Positions 55,936-64,000 of a stretch of DNA of 64,000 nt are shown here, in pieces. Location: positions 1-64,000 of the forward strand of contig JAKAFK010000014.1 of NCBI GenBank assembly GCA_021817985.1, read 5' to 3'. A model generated the notes under the pieces. That model had not been told where the DNA came from. It did not search any database and saw only the letters and a program-made list of their open reading frames with translations. This DNA comes from Pseudomonadota bacterium. Lineage in GTDB: Bacteria; Pseudomonadota; Gammaproteobacteria; Burkholderiales; JAKAFK01. Numbering within the stretch: position 1 is the stretch's first letter; each line of letters opens with the position of its first letter. A program made the translations under genes and the position numbers.

Positions 55936-56343
55936 ATGGCCCTGTTCCTGGACAGCTCGCGCATCGATGTGAAGCTCATTGACGGGTCTGACGCGCTCCC
56001 CTTGCCCGGCCGCTCGATCAGCCCGGGCACGCCGTTGTGGCAGATCGTTCCCACGCACGATGATCACGGTCGCCCGCTGGCGGACCTCATGATGCTGATC
56101 CCGGGCTTGCGCAACCGCCCCCAGCAGGTCATCAACAACACTCTTGCCAATCTCCGGACGGCGCTCGTGCCATACCGCGAAGTCGTCTTCGTCCACCTCG
56201 ACCTGAAGCTCAATATCCTCTGGATTTCGCTTACGTTTCGCCCCGGGATCGTGTTGGACTTGGCGGCGGCGGTCCGTCGCCGCGTGCCCGAGGCGCTGCT
56301 GGTGGCCCACCAGCAGGACTCCGCCTTGCGCCCGTCGCGGTAG
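55936..56343 (+). CDS. Hypothetical protein
   Basis: 135 residues, soluble, no recognised domain. It starts MALFLDSSRIDVKLIDGSDA and contains VVFVHLDLKLNILWISLTFR, which resembles a beta-strand pair, and LDLAAAVRRRVPEALLV, an amphipathic helix. Only 21 bases separate it from the preceding gene. Confidence 0.65.
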   Translation: MALFLDSSRIDVKLIDGSDALPLPGRSISPGTPLWQIVPTHDDHGRPLADLMMLIPGLRNRPQQVINNTLANLRTALVPYREVVFVHLDLKLNILWISLTFRPGIVLDLAAAVRRRVPEALLVAHQQDSALRPSR

Positions 56344-56537
56344 GCGTGGGGCGCCGGGCGCGCCTTCTCTTGGCGTCCGAGGGACGCTGAGGACGGCGAT
56401 CGCATTGTCTAAACTGAAGGTATGGGCGAGCGCCGACACTAAGATGGCGGGTGCGCCTGTTGGGTGTCGATGGCAGTACACATCAGCGCGGGCCGACCCA
56501 CCCATCGGCCGCGCATTGGGGATGAAGGAGTCAGACC

Positions 56538-56951
56538 GTGAAAGATATCAACATCAGCTTATCGGGGCTCGACTTGAGCTTCCGGATGGCGGGCAAGATT
56601 GCCGCCGCAGTCGCGGGAGAGATCGACGGCACGGAACCGGTCCTCGTGGCGTGGCACGACAAAGACAAGGCGAGGATGTCCCCGACGATCGAAGGCGGCG
56701 ACATTCATTCGCGGTGGCGCGATTATGGCGAGAGTCACGGCGGGCAGGTGGAGGTGGACGTCAACGGGGACTATGACTTTATTTTCGCCGCGGGCGAGGG
56801 CTTTGAAGGTCTCGGACACAGCCCATATGTCAACGTCCGCGGCGCGAGCGGTGAGGAATACGTCTGCCAACTGAGCGCGTTGCGCGATCCCACGCACCCG
56901 ACCGAAGAGGCCTGCGTGAAGCTTGAGGACACCGGCGAGCGCGGAGGCTAG
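56538..56951 (+). CDS. Hypothetical acidic protein
   Basis: 137 residues from GTG 56538, which has GAAGGAG upstream at good spacing. Acidic and rich in Gly/Asp/Glu; VLVAWHDKDKARMSPTIEGG, RWRDYGESHGGQVEVDVNGD and EYVCQLSALRDPTHP are conserved-looking blocks but no family is recognised. It lies about 430 bases upstream of the Wadjet operon and 195 bases after the preceding gene, so it is probably a separate unit. Confidence 0.6.
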   Translation: MKDINISLSGLDLSFRMAGKIAAAVAGEIDGTEPVLVAWHDKDKARMSPTIEGGDIHSRWRDYGESHGGQVEVDVNGDYDFIFAAGEGFEGLGHSPYVNVRGASGEEYVCQLSALRDPTHPTEEACVKLEDTGERGG

Positions 56952-57378
56952 CGCGCACCAGGGCGTCCCTTTCGTCGACGCCGGTCCGTGGTTCGCCCGG
57001 CCGTGAGGCCGGAACGATGGGCGCGTCGAGGAGCGCCCTGGGCCTGGACCGGACGACCCGGCCCAGGCCCGGGTGCGCGTCGTCCGCGCGTCCGGCCCGC
57101 AGGGATTTCGGCAACATGACGAGCGCAGATCGCGGAAGCGGGCTTTCCTTCCCGCAAGACCATCGGATGTCGGCAGCCGCTCGATCTGCAGGGGCCGCGC
57201 CCCACACCTGAAAACATATCCGGCCCGCCGCCTCTTCTGAGGGCGTAGCGCACTTCTTCCGCGCGACCTTTCCGGCGTGAACGCCTCTTCTTCGCCCCGC
57301 CTTCCCGACAATAGGCCCATGTCGTTGTCAGTTTGGTAGAATTGCTTGTCTCTTCCAGGCATTTTTAGGAAACCGGAA
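56952..57378. other. Region upstream of the Wadjet operon
   Basis: About 430 bases without a supported gene. It should contain the jet promoter, but no good -35/-10 pair was found; TTGTCA at 57325-57330 and TAGAAT at 57337-57342 are only six bases apart. Confidence 0.4.
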
Positions 57379-58830
57379 TTGAGCCTCGATTATGCGACGC
57401 TGGGTGCCCTCAGGCGGAACCATCCGGCCTGGCGCCTGTTGCAGGCCGACTCGTCGCCGCTCGTCGCCAGCGTTTTGCACGCCGTGTTTGTGGCCCCCAA
57501 CGTCCGGGAGATGTCGCAAGCGGATCTCGCCGAAAAACTGGGGGACGTCTTGTACGGCTTGCGCCAAACGCTGGGCGAGGATGCTTTTCCCCGCACAGCC
57601 GCGCAGTATCTTGACGAATGGGCCGCCAACGACAAGGGATGGTTGCGCAAGTTTTACCCGCCGGGCTCCGACGAGCCCCATTTCGACCTGACCCCGGCGA
57701 CCGAAAAGGCGCTGACCTGGCTCGAGAGCCTGACGCAGCGGGCGTTTGTCGGCACCGAGTCGCGGCTGATGACGGTGTTCGACTTGCTGCGCCAGATGGT
57801 GCACGGCTCCGAAGCGGATCCGCAGGCGCGGCTGCGCGAATTGGAGAAGCGCCGCGCGGCCATCGATGCGGAAATGGAGCGCGTGCGGGCGGGCGAGATG
57901 GCGCTGCTGGACGAGACCGCCCTCAAGGACCGCTTTCAGCAGCTGGCAGGCACGGCGCGCGACCTGTTGTCCGATTTTCGCGAGGTGGAGCAAAATTTTC
58001 GTACGCTCGACCGCAGCGTCCGCGAGCGCATCGCCCTCTGGGAGGGAGGCAAGGGCGCCTTGCTCGAAAGCATTTTCGGGGAGCGCGACGCGATCGCGGA
58101 CTCCGATCAGGGTCGAAGCTTCCGCGCATTCTGGGATTTCCTGATGTCGCCGGCGCGCCAGGAGGAGCTGTCGAGCCTGCTCGAATCGGTTCTGGCCCTG
58201 CCGGCGATCCAGACGCTGGCGCCGGACGCGCGACTCAAGCGGATCCACTACGACTGGTTGGCGGCAGGCGAACACACGCAGCGCACGGTGGCCCTGCTTT
58301 CCATGCAGTTGCGCCGCTTCCTCGACGACAAGGCCTGGCTGGAAAATCGCCGCATCATGGAAGTGCTGCGCGCCCTCGAGGCCAAGGCGCTTGCCGTGCG
58401 CGAGACCCCGCCGCCGGGAGCGTTCATGGCGCTCGATGACACCGCCCCCGAAATCGCGCTGCCGATGGATCGCCCTCTTTATTCCCCGCCCATCCGCCCC
58501 AAGATCGAGGCCCAGGTGCTGCTGGCCGGGGAAGAAGACATCGAGGCGGCGGCCCTGTTCAGCCAGGTGGTTGTCGACAAGGCGCGGCTCGCCGCCCGGA
58601 TTCGACAGGCGCTCGCCGAACGCACGCAGATCACGGTGGCGGAACTGGTCACCCGTCATCCCCTCGAGCAAGGGCTTGCCGAGGTGATTGCGTACCTGGC
58701 GCTGGCGTCCGAAGCAGGCCCGGCGGTGTTCGAAGAGGATGTCCGTGAGCAGATCTCGTGGCAGGATGGCACCGGCCGGCGTCGTGCCGCGACGCTGCCG
58801 CGCGTCAGTTTCGTAAGGAGCCTGTCATAG
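57379..58830 (+). CDS. jetA: Wadjet subunit JetA (DUF3375, kleisin-like)
   Basis: First gene of a four-gene Wadjet anti-plasmid operon. About 483 residues from TTG 57379, giving MSLDYATLGALRRNHPAWRL, the usual JetA start; AGGA precedes it by eight bases. Helical, with PLVASVLHAVFVAPNVREM and SLTQRAFVGTESRLMTVFDL matching DUF3375. JetA is the MukF-like kleisin bridging the SMC JetC with JetB and JetD in this SMC-nuclease complex. The frame extends upstream to 57346 without homology. Confidence 0.93.
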   Translation: MSLDYATLGALRRNHPAWRLLQADSSPLVASVLHAVFVAPNVREMSQADLAEKLGDVLYGLRQTLGEDAFPRTAAQYLDEWAANDKGWLRKFYPPGSDEPHFDLTPATEKALTWLESLTQRAFVGTESRLMTVFDLLRQMVHGSEADPQARLRELEKRRAAIDAEMERVRAGEMALLDETALKDRFQQLAGTARDLLSDFREVEQNFRTLDRSVRERIALWEGGKGALLESIFGERDAIADSDQGRSFRAFWDFLMSPARQEELSSLLESVLALPAIQTLAPDARLKRIHYDWLAAGEHTQRTVALLSMQLRRFLDDKAWLENRRIMEVLRALEAKALAVRETPPPGAFMALDDTAPEIALPMDRPLYSPPIRPKIEAQVLLAGEEDIEAAALFSQVVVDKARLAARIRQALAERTQITVAELVTRHPLEQGLAEVIAYLALASEAGPAVFEEDVREQISWQDGTGRRRAATLPRVSFVRSLS

Positions 58831-59432
58831 AGACCCCCTCCCCACCATCGCCTTCCCTTTCCCTGCCCGTGATCGCGCTGATGAAGGGCATCGTCTATCG
58901 GGACGCGGATGGCGCGCTCTGGAAGGACCTTCTGTCCTTGCAGGCCCGCGTGCGCGAATATGTCGCCGTGCTCGGGCTGGAACTGCTGATCGACGAAGCC
59001 GAGGGCTATGCCTTCTTGCGCGCGCGGCCTCCCGAGGAGGGGGTGCCGCCGCTGCCGCACCTTGTTCCGCGCCGCGCGCTGTCGTTCCCCGTGAGCCTCC
59101 TGGCGGCGCTGCTGCGCAAGAAGCTGGCGGAGTTCGACGCGGGGGGAGCGGATACGCGACTGATCCTGAGCCGCGACGAGATCCTCGAGCTCATCCGGGT
59201 GTTTCTGCCTGCAGGAACCAACGAGGCGCGCCTCGTCGACCAGGTGGATGCGCATATCAATAAGATGGTCGACCTGGGGTTCGTCCGCCGCTTGAAAGTG
59301 CCCGGCGGGGACTCGGCTTTCGAGGTCCGCCGGATCCTCAAGGCGTTCGTTGACGCGCAGTGGCTGAACGAGCTGGATGAGCGCTTGTCGGCGTACTGCG
59401 CAGGCCTGGACGCCGCGGAGGCGGCCGAATGA
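58827..59432 (+). CDS. jetB: Wadjet subunit JetB (DUF4194, MukE-like)
   Basis: About 201 residues, winged-helix KITE-type subunit that binds the kleisin Jet[54 protein letters not shown] and [20 protein letters not shown] are DUF4194 hallmarks. No canonical start lies at the expected place: AAGGAG (58815-58820) faces ATA at 58827 overlapping the jetA stop. In-frame alternatives are ATG 58758 (inside jetA, with 22 non-homologous residues), GTG 58869 and ATG 58881. The stop overlaps the jetC ATG. Confidence 0.85.
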   Translation: METPSPPSPSLSLPVIALMKGIVYRDADGALWKDLLSLQARVREYVAVLGLELLIDEAEGYAFLRARPPEEGVPPLPHLVPRRALSFPVSLLAALLRKKLAEFDAGGADTRLILSRDEILELIRVFLPAGTNEARLVDQVDAHINKMVDLGFVRRLKVPGGDSAFEVRRILKAFVDAQWLNELDERLSAYCAGLDAAEAAE

Positions 59433-62400
59433 TGCGCGAGGCTGAACTGGACTTCGCGGCGAGCGACGAACAGGCGGGTTTCCGCCTGCACCGCCTGGAG
59501 GTCTACAACTGGGGCACCTTCGACAAGCGGGTTTGGGCCTTGGCGCCCAACGGCGAGAATGCGCTGCTGACCGGCGACATCGGTTCCGGGAAATCGACCT
59601 TGGTCGACGCGGTCACCACCTTGCTGGTGCCCGCCCATCGCATTGCCTACAACAAGGCGGCAGGCGCGGAGGCGCGGGAGCGGACATTGCGCTCCTACGT
59701 GCTCGGGCACTACAAGTCGGAGCGCGCGGATGGCGGGTGGGCGGCTAAGCCGGTCGCCTTGCGCGATCACAACGCATACTCGGTCATCCTCGGGGTGTTC
59801 CGCAACAGCGGCTTCGACAAGACCGTCACGCTCGCGCAAGTGTTTTGGCTCAAGGACGCCCAAAGCCAACCGGCGCGCCTGTATGTGGCGGCCGAGGAGA
59901 CCCTTTCCGTCTCCCGGGACTTCGCAGGCTTCGGAAGCGACATCAACGACCTGCGCAAGCGGCTGCGCCAGCGCCGCGGGATCGAGTTGTTCGACAGTTT
60001 CCCGCCCTATGGCGCCTGGTTCAGGCGCCGCTTCGGCATCGACAACGAACAGGCGCTCGAACTCTTCCATCAGACCGTGTCGATGAAATCGGTGGGCAAC
60101 CTGACCGATTTCGTGCGCGACCATATGCTGGAGGCCTTTGACGTCGAGCCCCGGATCGAGGCCCTCATCCACCATTTCGAGGACCTCAACCGGGCCCATG
60201 GGGCTGTGCTCAAGGCCAAGGACCAGGTTTCACGGCTCAAGCCGCTGGTGGAGAAAACTGACGAACACGCGCGCCTGAAGGGCGAGCTCCACGAACTGGC
60301 CGGCGCACAGGAGGCGCTGGAAGCCTGGTTTGCGCAGCAGAAGGCGGAGTTGCTCAGCCAGCGACTCGGCGCCTTGGGCGTCGAGCATCAGCGCGGCGCA
60401 GCCCGGCTGCAGGTGCTCGAGCAGTCCCGGCGCGAGCAGACGGATCGGCGCGATCAGATCAAGCAGGACATTGCCGCGCAAGGCGGGCTCAGGCTCGCTT
60501 CCCTGGCCGCGGAGATTGCCGCCCGGGAGGAAGAGAAGGGAAGACGACAGGCCCGGGCGCAGCGCTATGGAGAACTCGCGCGGGAAATCGGTCTCGCGCC
60601 GGTCACCGGGCCCGAGCGCTTCGTCACCAACCGCGGCGTGTGCGAGACGCTTGAGCGCCAGCTGCGCGAGAAGGAGGCGGAAGCGCAGAACCGGCACAAC
60701 GAAGCGGGCGTGGACTTCACCACGCTGAAGCGGGAGCATGCTGCGCTGCAGGCGGAACTCGCCGGCTTGCGGTCGCGGCGCAGCAACATCGACGAGGCGC
60801 AGGTGCTGATCCGCCGAGCCTTGTGTGGTGCTCTTGGGGCCGATGAAGAGGAACTGCCCTTTGCCGGGGAACTCATCCAGGTGAGGCCCGAATGCGCCCA
60901 ATGGGAAGGCGCGGCGGAGCGGCTGCTGCACAACTTCGGGCTGTCCCTCCTGGTGCCGGACCGGCACTATGGCCTGGTCGCCGAATGGGTGGAGCGAACC
61001 CATTTGCGCGGGCGTCTCGTGTACTTTCGCGTCCGTGACGGGATCGCGCCCAGCCTGGCCCCCACGCAGCCGGGCTCCCTGGCGAGGAAGCTCGCCGTCA
61101 AGCCCGATTCGCCGCTGTACGGCTGGCTCGAACAGGAATTGGCGAAGCGCTTCGACTACGTGTGCTGCGAGTCGCTGGAACAATTGCGCCGCGAGCGTCA
61201 GGCCATCACGCCGGCCGGCCAGATCAAGGGTGGCGGCGAGCGTCATGAGAAGGACGACCGATATGCGCTGGACGATCGCAGCCGGTACGTCCTGGGCTGG
61301 ACCAATGCCGGCAAGATCGCCGCCCTCGAGACGCGCGCGGCTACCCTGCAGGAGGGCATGCACGCCGTGTCGAGGCGGATCGCGGCCGCGCAGTCCGCGC
61401 TCAAGGAGAGCCAGGAGAGCATCATCCGCCTGGCGCGCATCAGCGAGTTCCGGGACTTCCAGGAACTGGACTGGCAGTCGCTGGTGGCCGAGATCGCCCG
61501 GCTGGAGACGGAAAAGAAAGCGCTGGAGACGGCCTCCGATCAGCTGCAGCTGCTCACGCAGCAATTGGCCTCGCTGGAAGACCGGCTTCGCCAGACCGAG
61601 CAGGATTGGCTCGCACGCACTCAGGAGCAGGCCCGCCGTGAGGAACGACAGGCCGACTTGCGCGCCGCGGCCGCCGATTGCCGGGCCAAGATTGCAACCC
61701 TCGACGAGTCCGTCCGAGGCCGCCGCTTCGCCCAACTCGATGCCCTGCGCGTGGAGGCCCTGGGAAGCGAAGCCCCAACGCTCGAGAACATCGACAACCG
61801 CGAGCGCGAGATGGGCAAATGGCTGCACAGGCGCAGGAGCACCCTGGAAGAACGGATCCAGCGGGTGCGCGAGCGCATTCTCGACGGCATGCGGACCTAC
61901 AGCACGGCCTATCCCCTGGAGACGCAGGAGGTGGATGTCGCAGTGGAAGCGGCGCACGAGTATCGGGGCATGCTGGAGCGCCTGGAAGCGGACGATCTTC
62001 CCCGCTTCGAAACGCGGTTCAAGGAATTGCTGAACGAGAACACGATTCGCGAGGTCGCCAACTTTCAATCGCAGCTCGCGCGCGAGCGCCAGACCATCAA
62101 GGAACGGATCGAGCGCATCAACCAGTCGCTGCGCCAGATCGACTACAATCCCGGCCGCTACATCGAGCTGGAGGCCCAGCCGAGCCCCGATGCGGAGATC
62201 CGGGATTTCCAGAGCGAGCTGCGCGCGTGCACCGAGGGCAGCCTGACCGGTTCCGAGGACGCCCAGTACTCGGAGGCGAAGTTCCTGCAAGTCAAAGCCA
62301 TCATCGAGCGCTTCCGTGGGCGCGAGGGGCAGGGCGAGATCGACCGGCGCTGGACGCGAAAGGTCACCGACGTGCGCAACGGCTTCGTGTTCGCCGCCGC

Positions 62401-62800
62401 CGAGCGCTGGCGCGAGGACGGCCGGGAATATGAACACTACACGGACTCCGGCGGCAAGTCGGGGGGGCAGAAGGAGAAGCTCGCCTATACCGTGCTGGCG
62501 GCCAGCCTTGCCTACCAGTTCGGCCTGGAATGGGGCGAGGTGCGCTCGCGCAGCTTCCGCTTCGTCGTCATCGACGAGGCCTTCGGGCGCGGCTCGGACG
62601 AATCCGCCCGCTTCGGGCTTGAACTCTTCCGGCGGCTCAACCTGCAGCTCCTCATCGTCACCCCGCTGCAGAAAATCCATATCATCGAGCCTTATGTGTC
62701 CAGCGTCGGCTTCGTGCACAACGAGGCGGGGCTTGACTCGCGCCTGCGCAACCTCACGATCAAGGCATACCAGGCGGAGAAGGCGTTGCGGCGCGCATGA
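59429..62800 (+). CDS. jetC: Wadjet subunit JetC (MukB/SMC-like ATPase)
   Basis: About 1123 residues. The ATPase head is split: Walker [20 protein letters not shown] at residues ~48-66, and the C-terminal half has [14 protein letters not shown] (signature, ~1007-1020) and [17 protein letters not shown] (Walker B, ~1040-1056). Between them lies a long coiled coil (~250-900) with a hinge-like segment around 490-590 ([30 protein letters not shown]). As in known Wadjet systems, it is expected to extrude DNA loops using ATP. ATGA overlap with jetB and with jetD. Confidence 0.94.
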   Translation: MMREAELDFAASDEQAGFRLHRLEVYNWGTFDKRVWALAPNGENALLTGDIGSGKSTLVDAVTTLLVPAHRIAYNKAAGAEARERTLRSYVLGHYKSERADGGWAAKPVALRDHNAYSVILGVFRNSGFDKTVTLAQVFWLKDAQSQPARLYVAAEETLSVSRDFAGFGSDINDLRKRLRQRRGIELFDSFPPYGAWFRRRFGIDNEQALELFHQTVSMKSVGNLTDFVRDHMLEAFDVEPRIEALIHHFEDLNRAHGAVLKAKDQVSRLKPLVEKTDEHARLKGELHELAGAQEALEAWFAQQKAELLSQRLGALGVEHQRGAARLQVLEQSRREQTDRRDQIKQDIAAQGGLRLASLAAEIAAREEEKGRRQARAQRYGELAREIGLAPVTGPERFVTNRGVCETLERQLREKEAEAQNRHNEAGVDFTTLKREHAALQAELAGLRSRRSNIDEAQVLIRRALCGALGADEEELPFAGELIQVRPECAQWEGAAERLLHNFGLSLLVPDRHYGLVAEWVERTHLRGRLVYFRVRDGIAPSLAPTQPGSLARKLAVKPDSPLYGWLEQELAKRFDYVCCESLEQLRRERQAITPAGQIKGGGERHEKDDRYALDDRSRYVLGWTNAGKIAALETRAATLQEGMHAVSRRIAAAQSALKESQESIIRLARISEFRDFQELDWQSLVAEIARLETEKKALETASDQLQLLTQQLASLEDRLRQTEQDWLARTQEQARREERQADLRAAAADCRAKIATLDESVRGRRFAQLDALRVEALGSEAPTLENIDNREREMGKWLHRRRSTLEERIQRVRERILDGMRTYSTAYPLETQEVDVAVEAAHEYRGMLERLEADDLPRFETRFKELLNENTIREVANFQSQLARERQTIKERIERINQSLRQIDYNPGRYIELEAQPSPDAEIRDFQSELRACTEGSLTGSEDAQYSEAKFLQVKAIIERFRGREGQGEIDRRWTRKVTDVRNGFVFAAAERWREDGREYEHYTDSGGKSGGQKEKLAYTVLAASLAYQFGLEWGEVRSRSFRFVVIDEAFGRGSDESARFGLELFRRLNLQLLIVTPLQKIHIIEPYVSSVGFVHNEAGLDSRLRNLTIKAYQAEKALRRA

Positions 62801-63987
62801 GCGATTGGACGACGGTGAGCACCCTGCGGGCGAAGGTCCTGCGGGACTGGATGCGCGGGCACCTGCTGGCGGGGCTATTGGGAGAGGACGACCGCTATCC
62901 GTGGCGGATTCCGCTTCAGGGTCCGGCATCCAGGGAACTGGCGGAGCGTTTCGACGACGTGCGCGCCTGGGCGCGTGCGCTGATCGACGGCGCCAAGGCG
63001 GGCGAGGGCCTGGGCTATCGTCTGGAGATGCGCGAGTTCAGCCCCCGCAGCCTCGGACGCAATGAGCTGCCGGTGGCGGCCTGGCTCGATGGCCCGGCGG
63101 ATGCCCTCGCGCTCATCGGCAAGCGCCGTGAGGCCGCGCGCTTCGAGGCGCTTGCCGAGGAGATCCTGGCGGCCTTTCCGGGCTTGCGCCCTTGGCTTGT
63201 CAGGAAACCGTTGCGTGTGCTCGATCAGGCCGAGGACTGGCCGCGGCTCCTGGCCGTGCTCGGGTGGATCCTCGATCATCCCGGTTGTGGCCTGTTCGTG
63301 CGGCAGATCGACCTGCCCGGCGTGCACAGCAAATTTGTCGAGCGCCATCGGGGCCTGCTGTCGGAACTTCTGGACGCATTGCATGCGCCCACCTTTGACC
63401 CGGCAGACGGCGGCGGAGCCCGCTTCGAACGACGCTACGGATTTCGCTCCAAGCCCGTCCTCATCCGCTTTCGGCTGCTGGGAAGCAGCGTGCAGGGACT
63501 CACCGACCTGTCGGTGCCCGCCGACGAATTCGGTCGCATCGACCTGCCGGTCCAGCGCGTGTTTATGACCGAGAACGAGATCAATTACCTCGCCTTTCCG
63601 GCGGTCGCGGGCAGCGTCGTCATCTTTGGCGCGGGCTATGGTTTCGAAGCCTTGGCGCAAGCCGCCTGGCTTCATCACTGCGAGTTTTTTTATTGGGGGG
63701 ACATCGATACCCACGGCTTCGCCATTCTGAACAGCCTGCGCGGGTATTTTCCTCATGCCCGCTCACTGTTGATGGATCGCGCCACGCTGCTTGCCCATCG
63801 GCCGCTCTGGGGGCGGGAGGCGTCGCCCACGCGACGGGCGCTTGACCGCCTGCGGCCGGAGGAGGCCAGTCTATTCGACGACTTGCGCAACGATGTCATG
63901 GCGCCGGCGGTGCGCCTGGAACAGGAGCGCATCGCTTTCGGGCGCGTGCTGGAGGCGCTCGCCCCCTTGTCGGTCAGCGCGGGATAG
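62797..63987 (+). CDS. jetD: Wadjet subunit JetD (DUF3322/DUF2220, Toprim nuclease)
   Basis: About 396 residues. The N-terminal half is DUF3322 ([39 protein letters not shown]). The C-terminal half is the Toprim-like nuclease: acidic residues in [12 protein letters not shown] (E259/E261) and the D302-x-D304 pair in [14 protein letters not shown], with [10 protein letters not shown] downstream. JetD cuts closed circular DNA once JetABC loop extrusion stalls. It ends 13 bases before the window edge, so the operon is complete. Start overlaps jetC by four bases. Confidence 0.94.
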   Translation: MSDWTTVSTLRAKVLRDWMRGHLLAGLLGEDDRYPWRIPLQGPASRELAERFDDVRAWARALIDGAKAGEGLGYRLEMREFSPRSLGRNELPVAAWLDGPADALALIGKRREAARFEALAEEILAAFPGLRPWLVRKPLRVLDQAEDWPRLLAVLGWILDHPGCGLFVRQIDLPGVHSKFVERHRGLLSELLDALHAPTFDPADGGGARFERRYGFRSKPVLIRFRLLGSSVQGLTDLSVPADEFGRIDLPVQRVFMTENEINYLAFPAVAGSVVIFGAGYGFEALAQAAWLHHCEFFYWGDIDTHGFAILNSLRGYFPHARSLLMDRATLLAHRPLWGREASPTRRALDRLRPEEASLFDDLRNDVMAPAVRLEQERIAFGRVLEALAPLSVSAG

Positions 63988-64000
63988 GCACGGCCTTGTC

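Overview
The window is a GC-rich proteobacterial chromosome segment spanning the replication origin. Core gene order (priA, argS-SPOR-dsbA, mnmE-yidC-yidD-rnpA-rpmH facing dnaA-dnaN-gyrB, and mnmG-rsmG-parA-parB-atpIBEFHAGDC-glmU-glmS) and the absence of recF between dnaN and gyrB suggest a beta- or gammaproteobacterium. The sequence alone does not fix the genus. No rRNA, tRNA or CRISPR array was seen.

Layout: (1) 1-6.5 kb, plus strand: the 3' end of priA, a degenerate HD-GYP protein, argS, a SPOR protein, dsbA and a LuxR-type response regulator. (2) 6.5-12.6 kb, minus strand: a complete second F-type ATPase in N-ATPase order (beta, epsilon, AtpQ, a, c, b-delta fusion, alpha, gamma), with almost every junction a 4-base start/stop overlap. 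(3) 12.6-13.5 kb: no convincing protein gene, but a probable small RNA with a strong terminator. (4) 13.5-33.1 kb, minus strand: orphan parA, glmS, glmU, the housekeeping ATP synthase operon, parB-parA, rsmG, mnmG, mnmE, yidC, yidD, rnpA and rpmH. (5) 33.1-38.5 kb, plus strand: dnaA, candidate oriC, dnaN, gyrB. Two parS sites lie at 29.4 and 35.9 kb.

(6) 38.5-57 kb, accessory: a DUF2867/SnoaL pair behind a GNAT gene cut by a decayed IS3 element, a methyltransferase, a phospholipase C/acid phosphatase-type enzyme, a SulP and an MFS transporter, an alkylation-repair pair (Ada-AlkA and Ogt), a quinone/electrophile-stress cluster (DoxX, pirin, AzoR, LysR, TetR), small membrane proteins, an L,D-transpeptidase and three unrecognised small genes. 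(7) 57.4-64 kb: a complete Wadjet anti-plasmid system, jetABCD, as one tightly overlapping operon ending 13 bases before the window edge.

How the parts work together: the origin half carries replication initiation, ParABS segregation, tRNA U34 modification, membrane insertion, energy conservation and UDP-GlcNAc synthesis. The accessory half carries stress, repair, envelope and defence functions. The most notable observations are the N-type ATPase close to the housekeeping one (with b-delta fusion and no AtpR), the multi-hairpin RNA at 13.1-13.35 kb, a GyrB with an extra N-terminal module, and a Wadjet operon whose jetB lacks a canonical start at the expected place.
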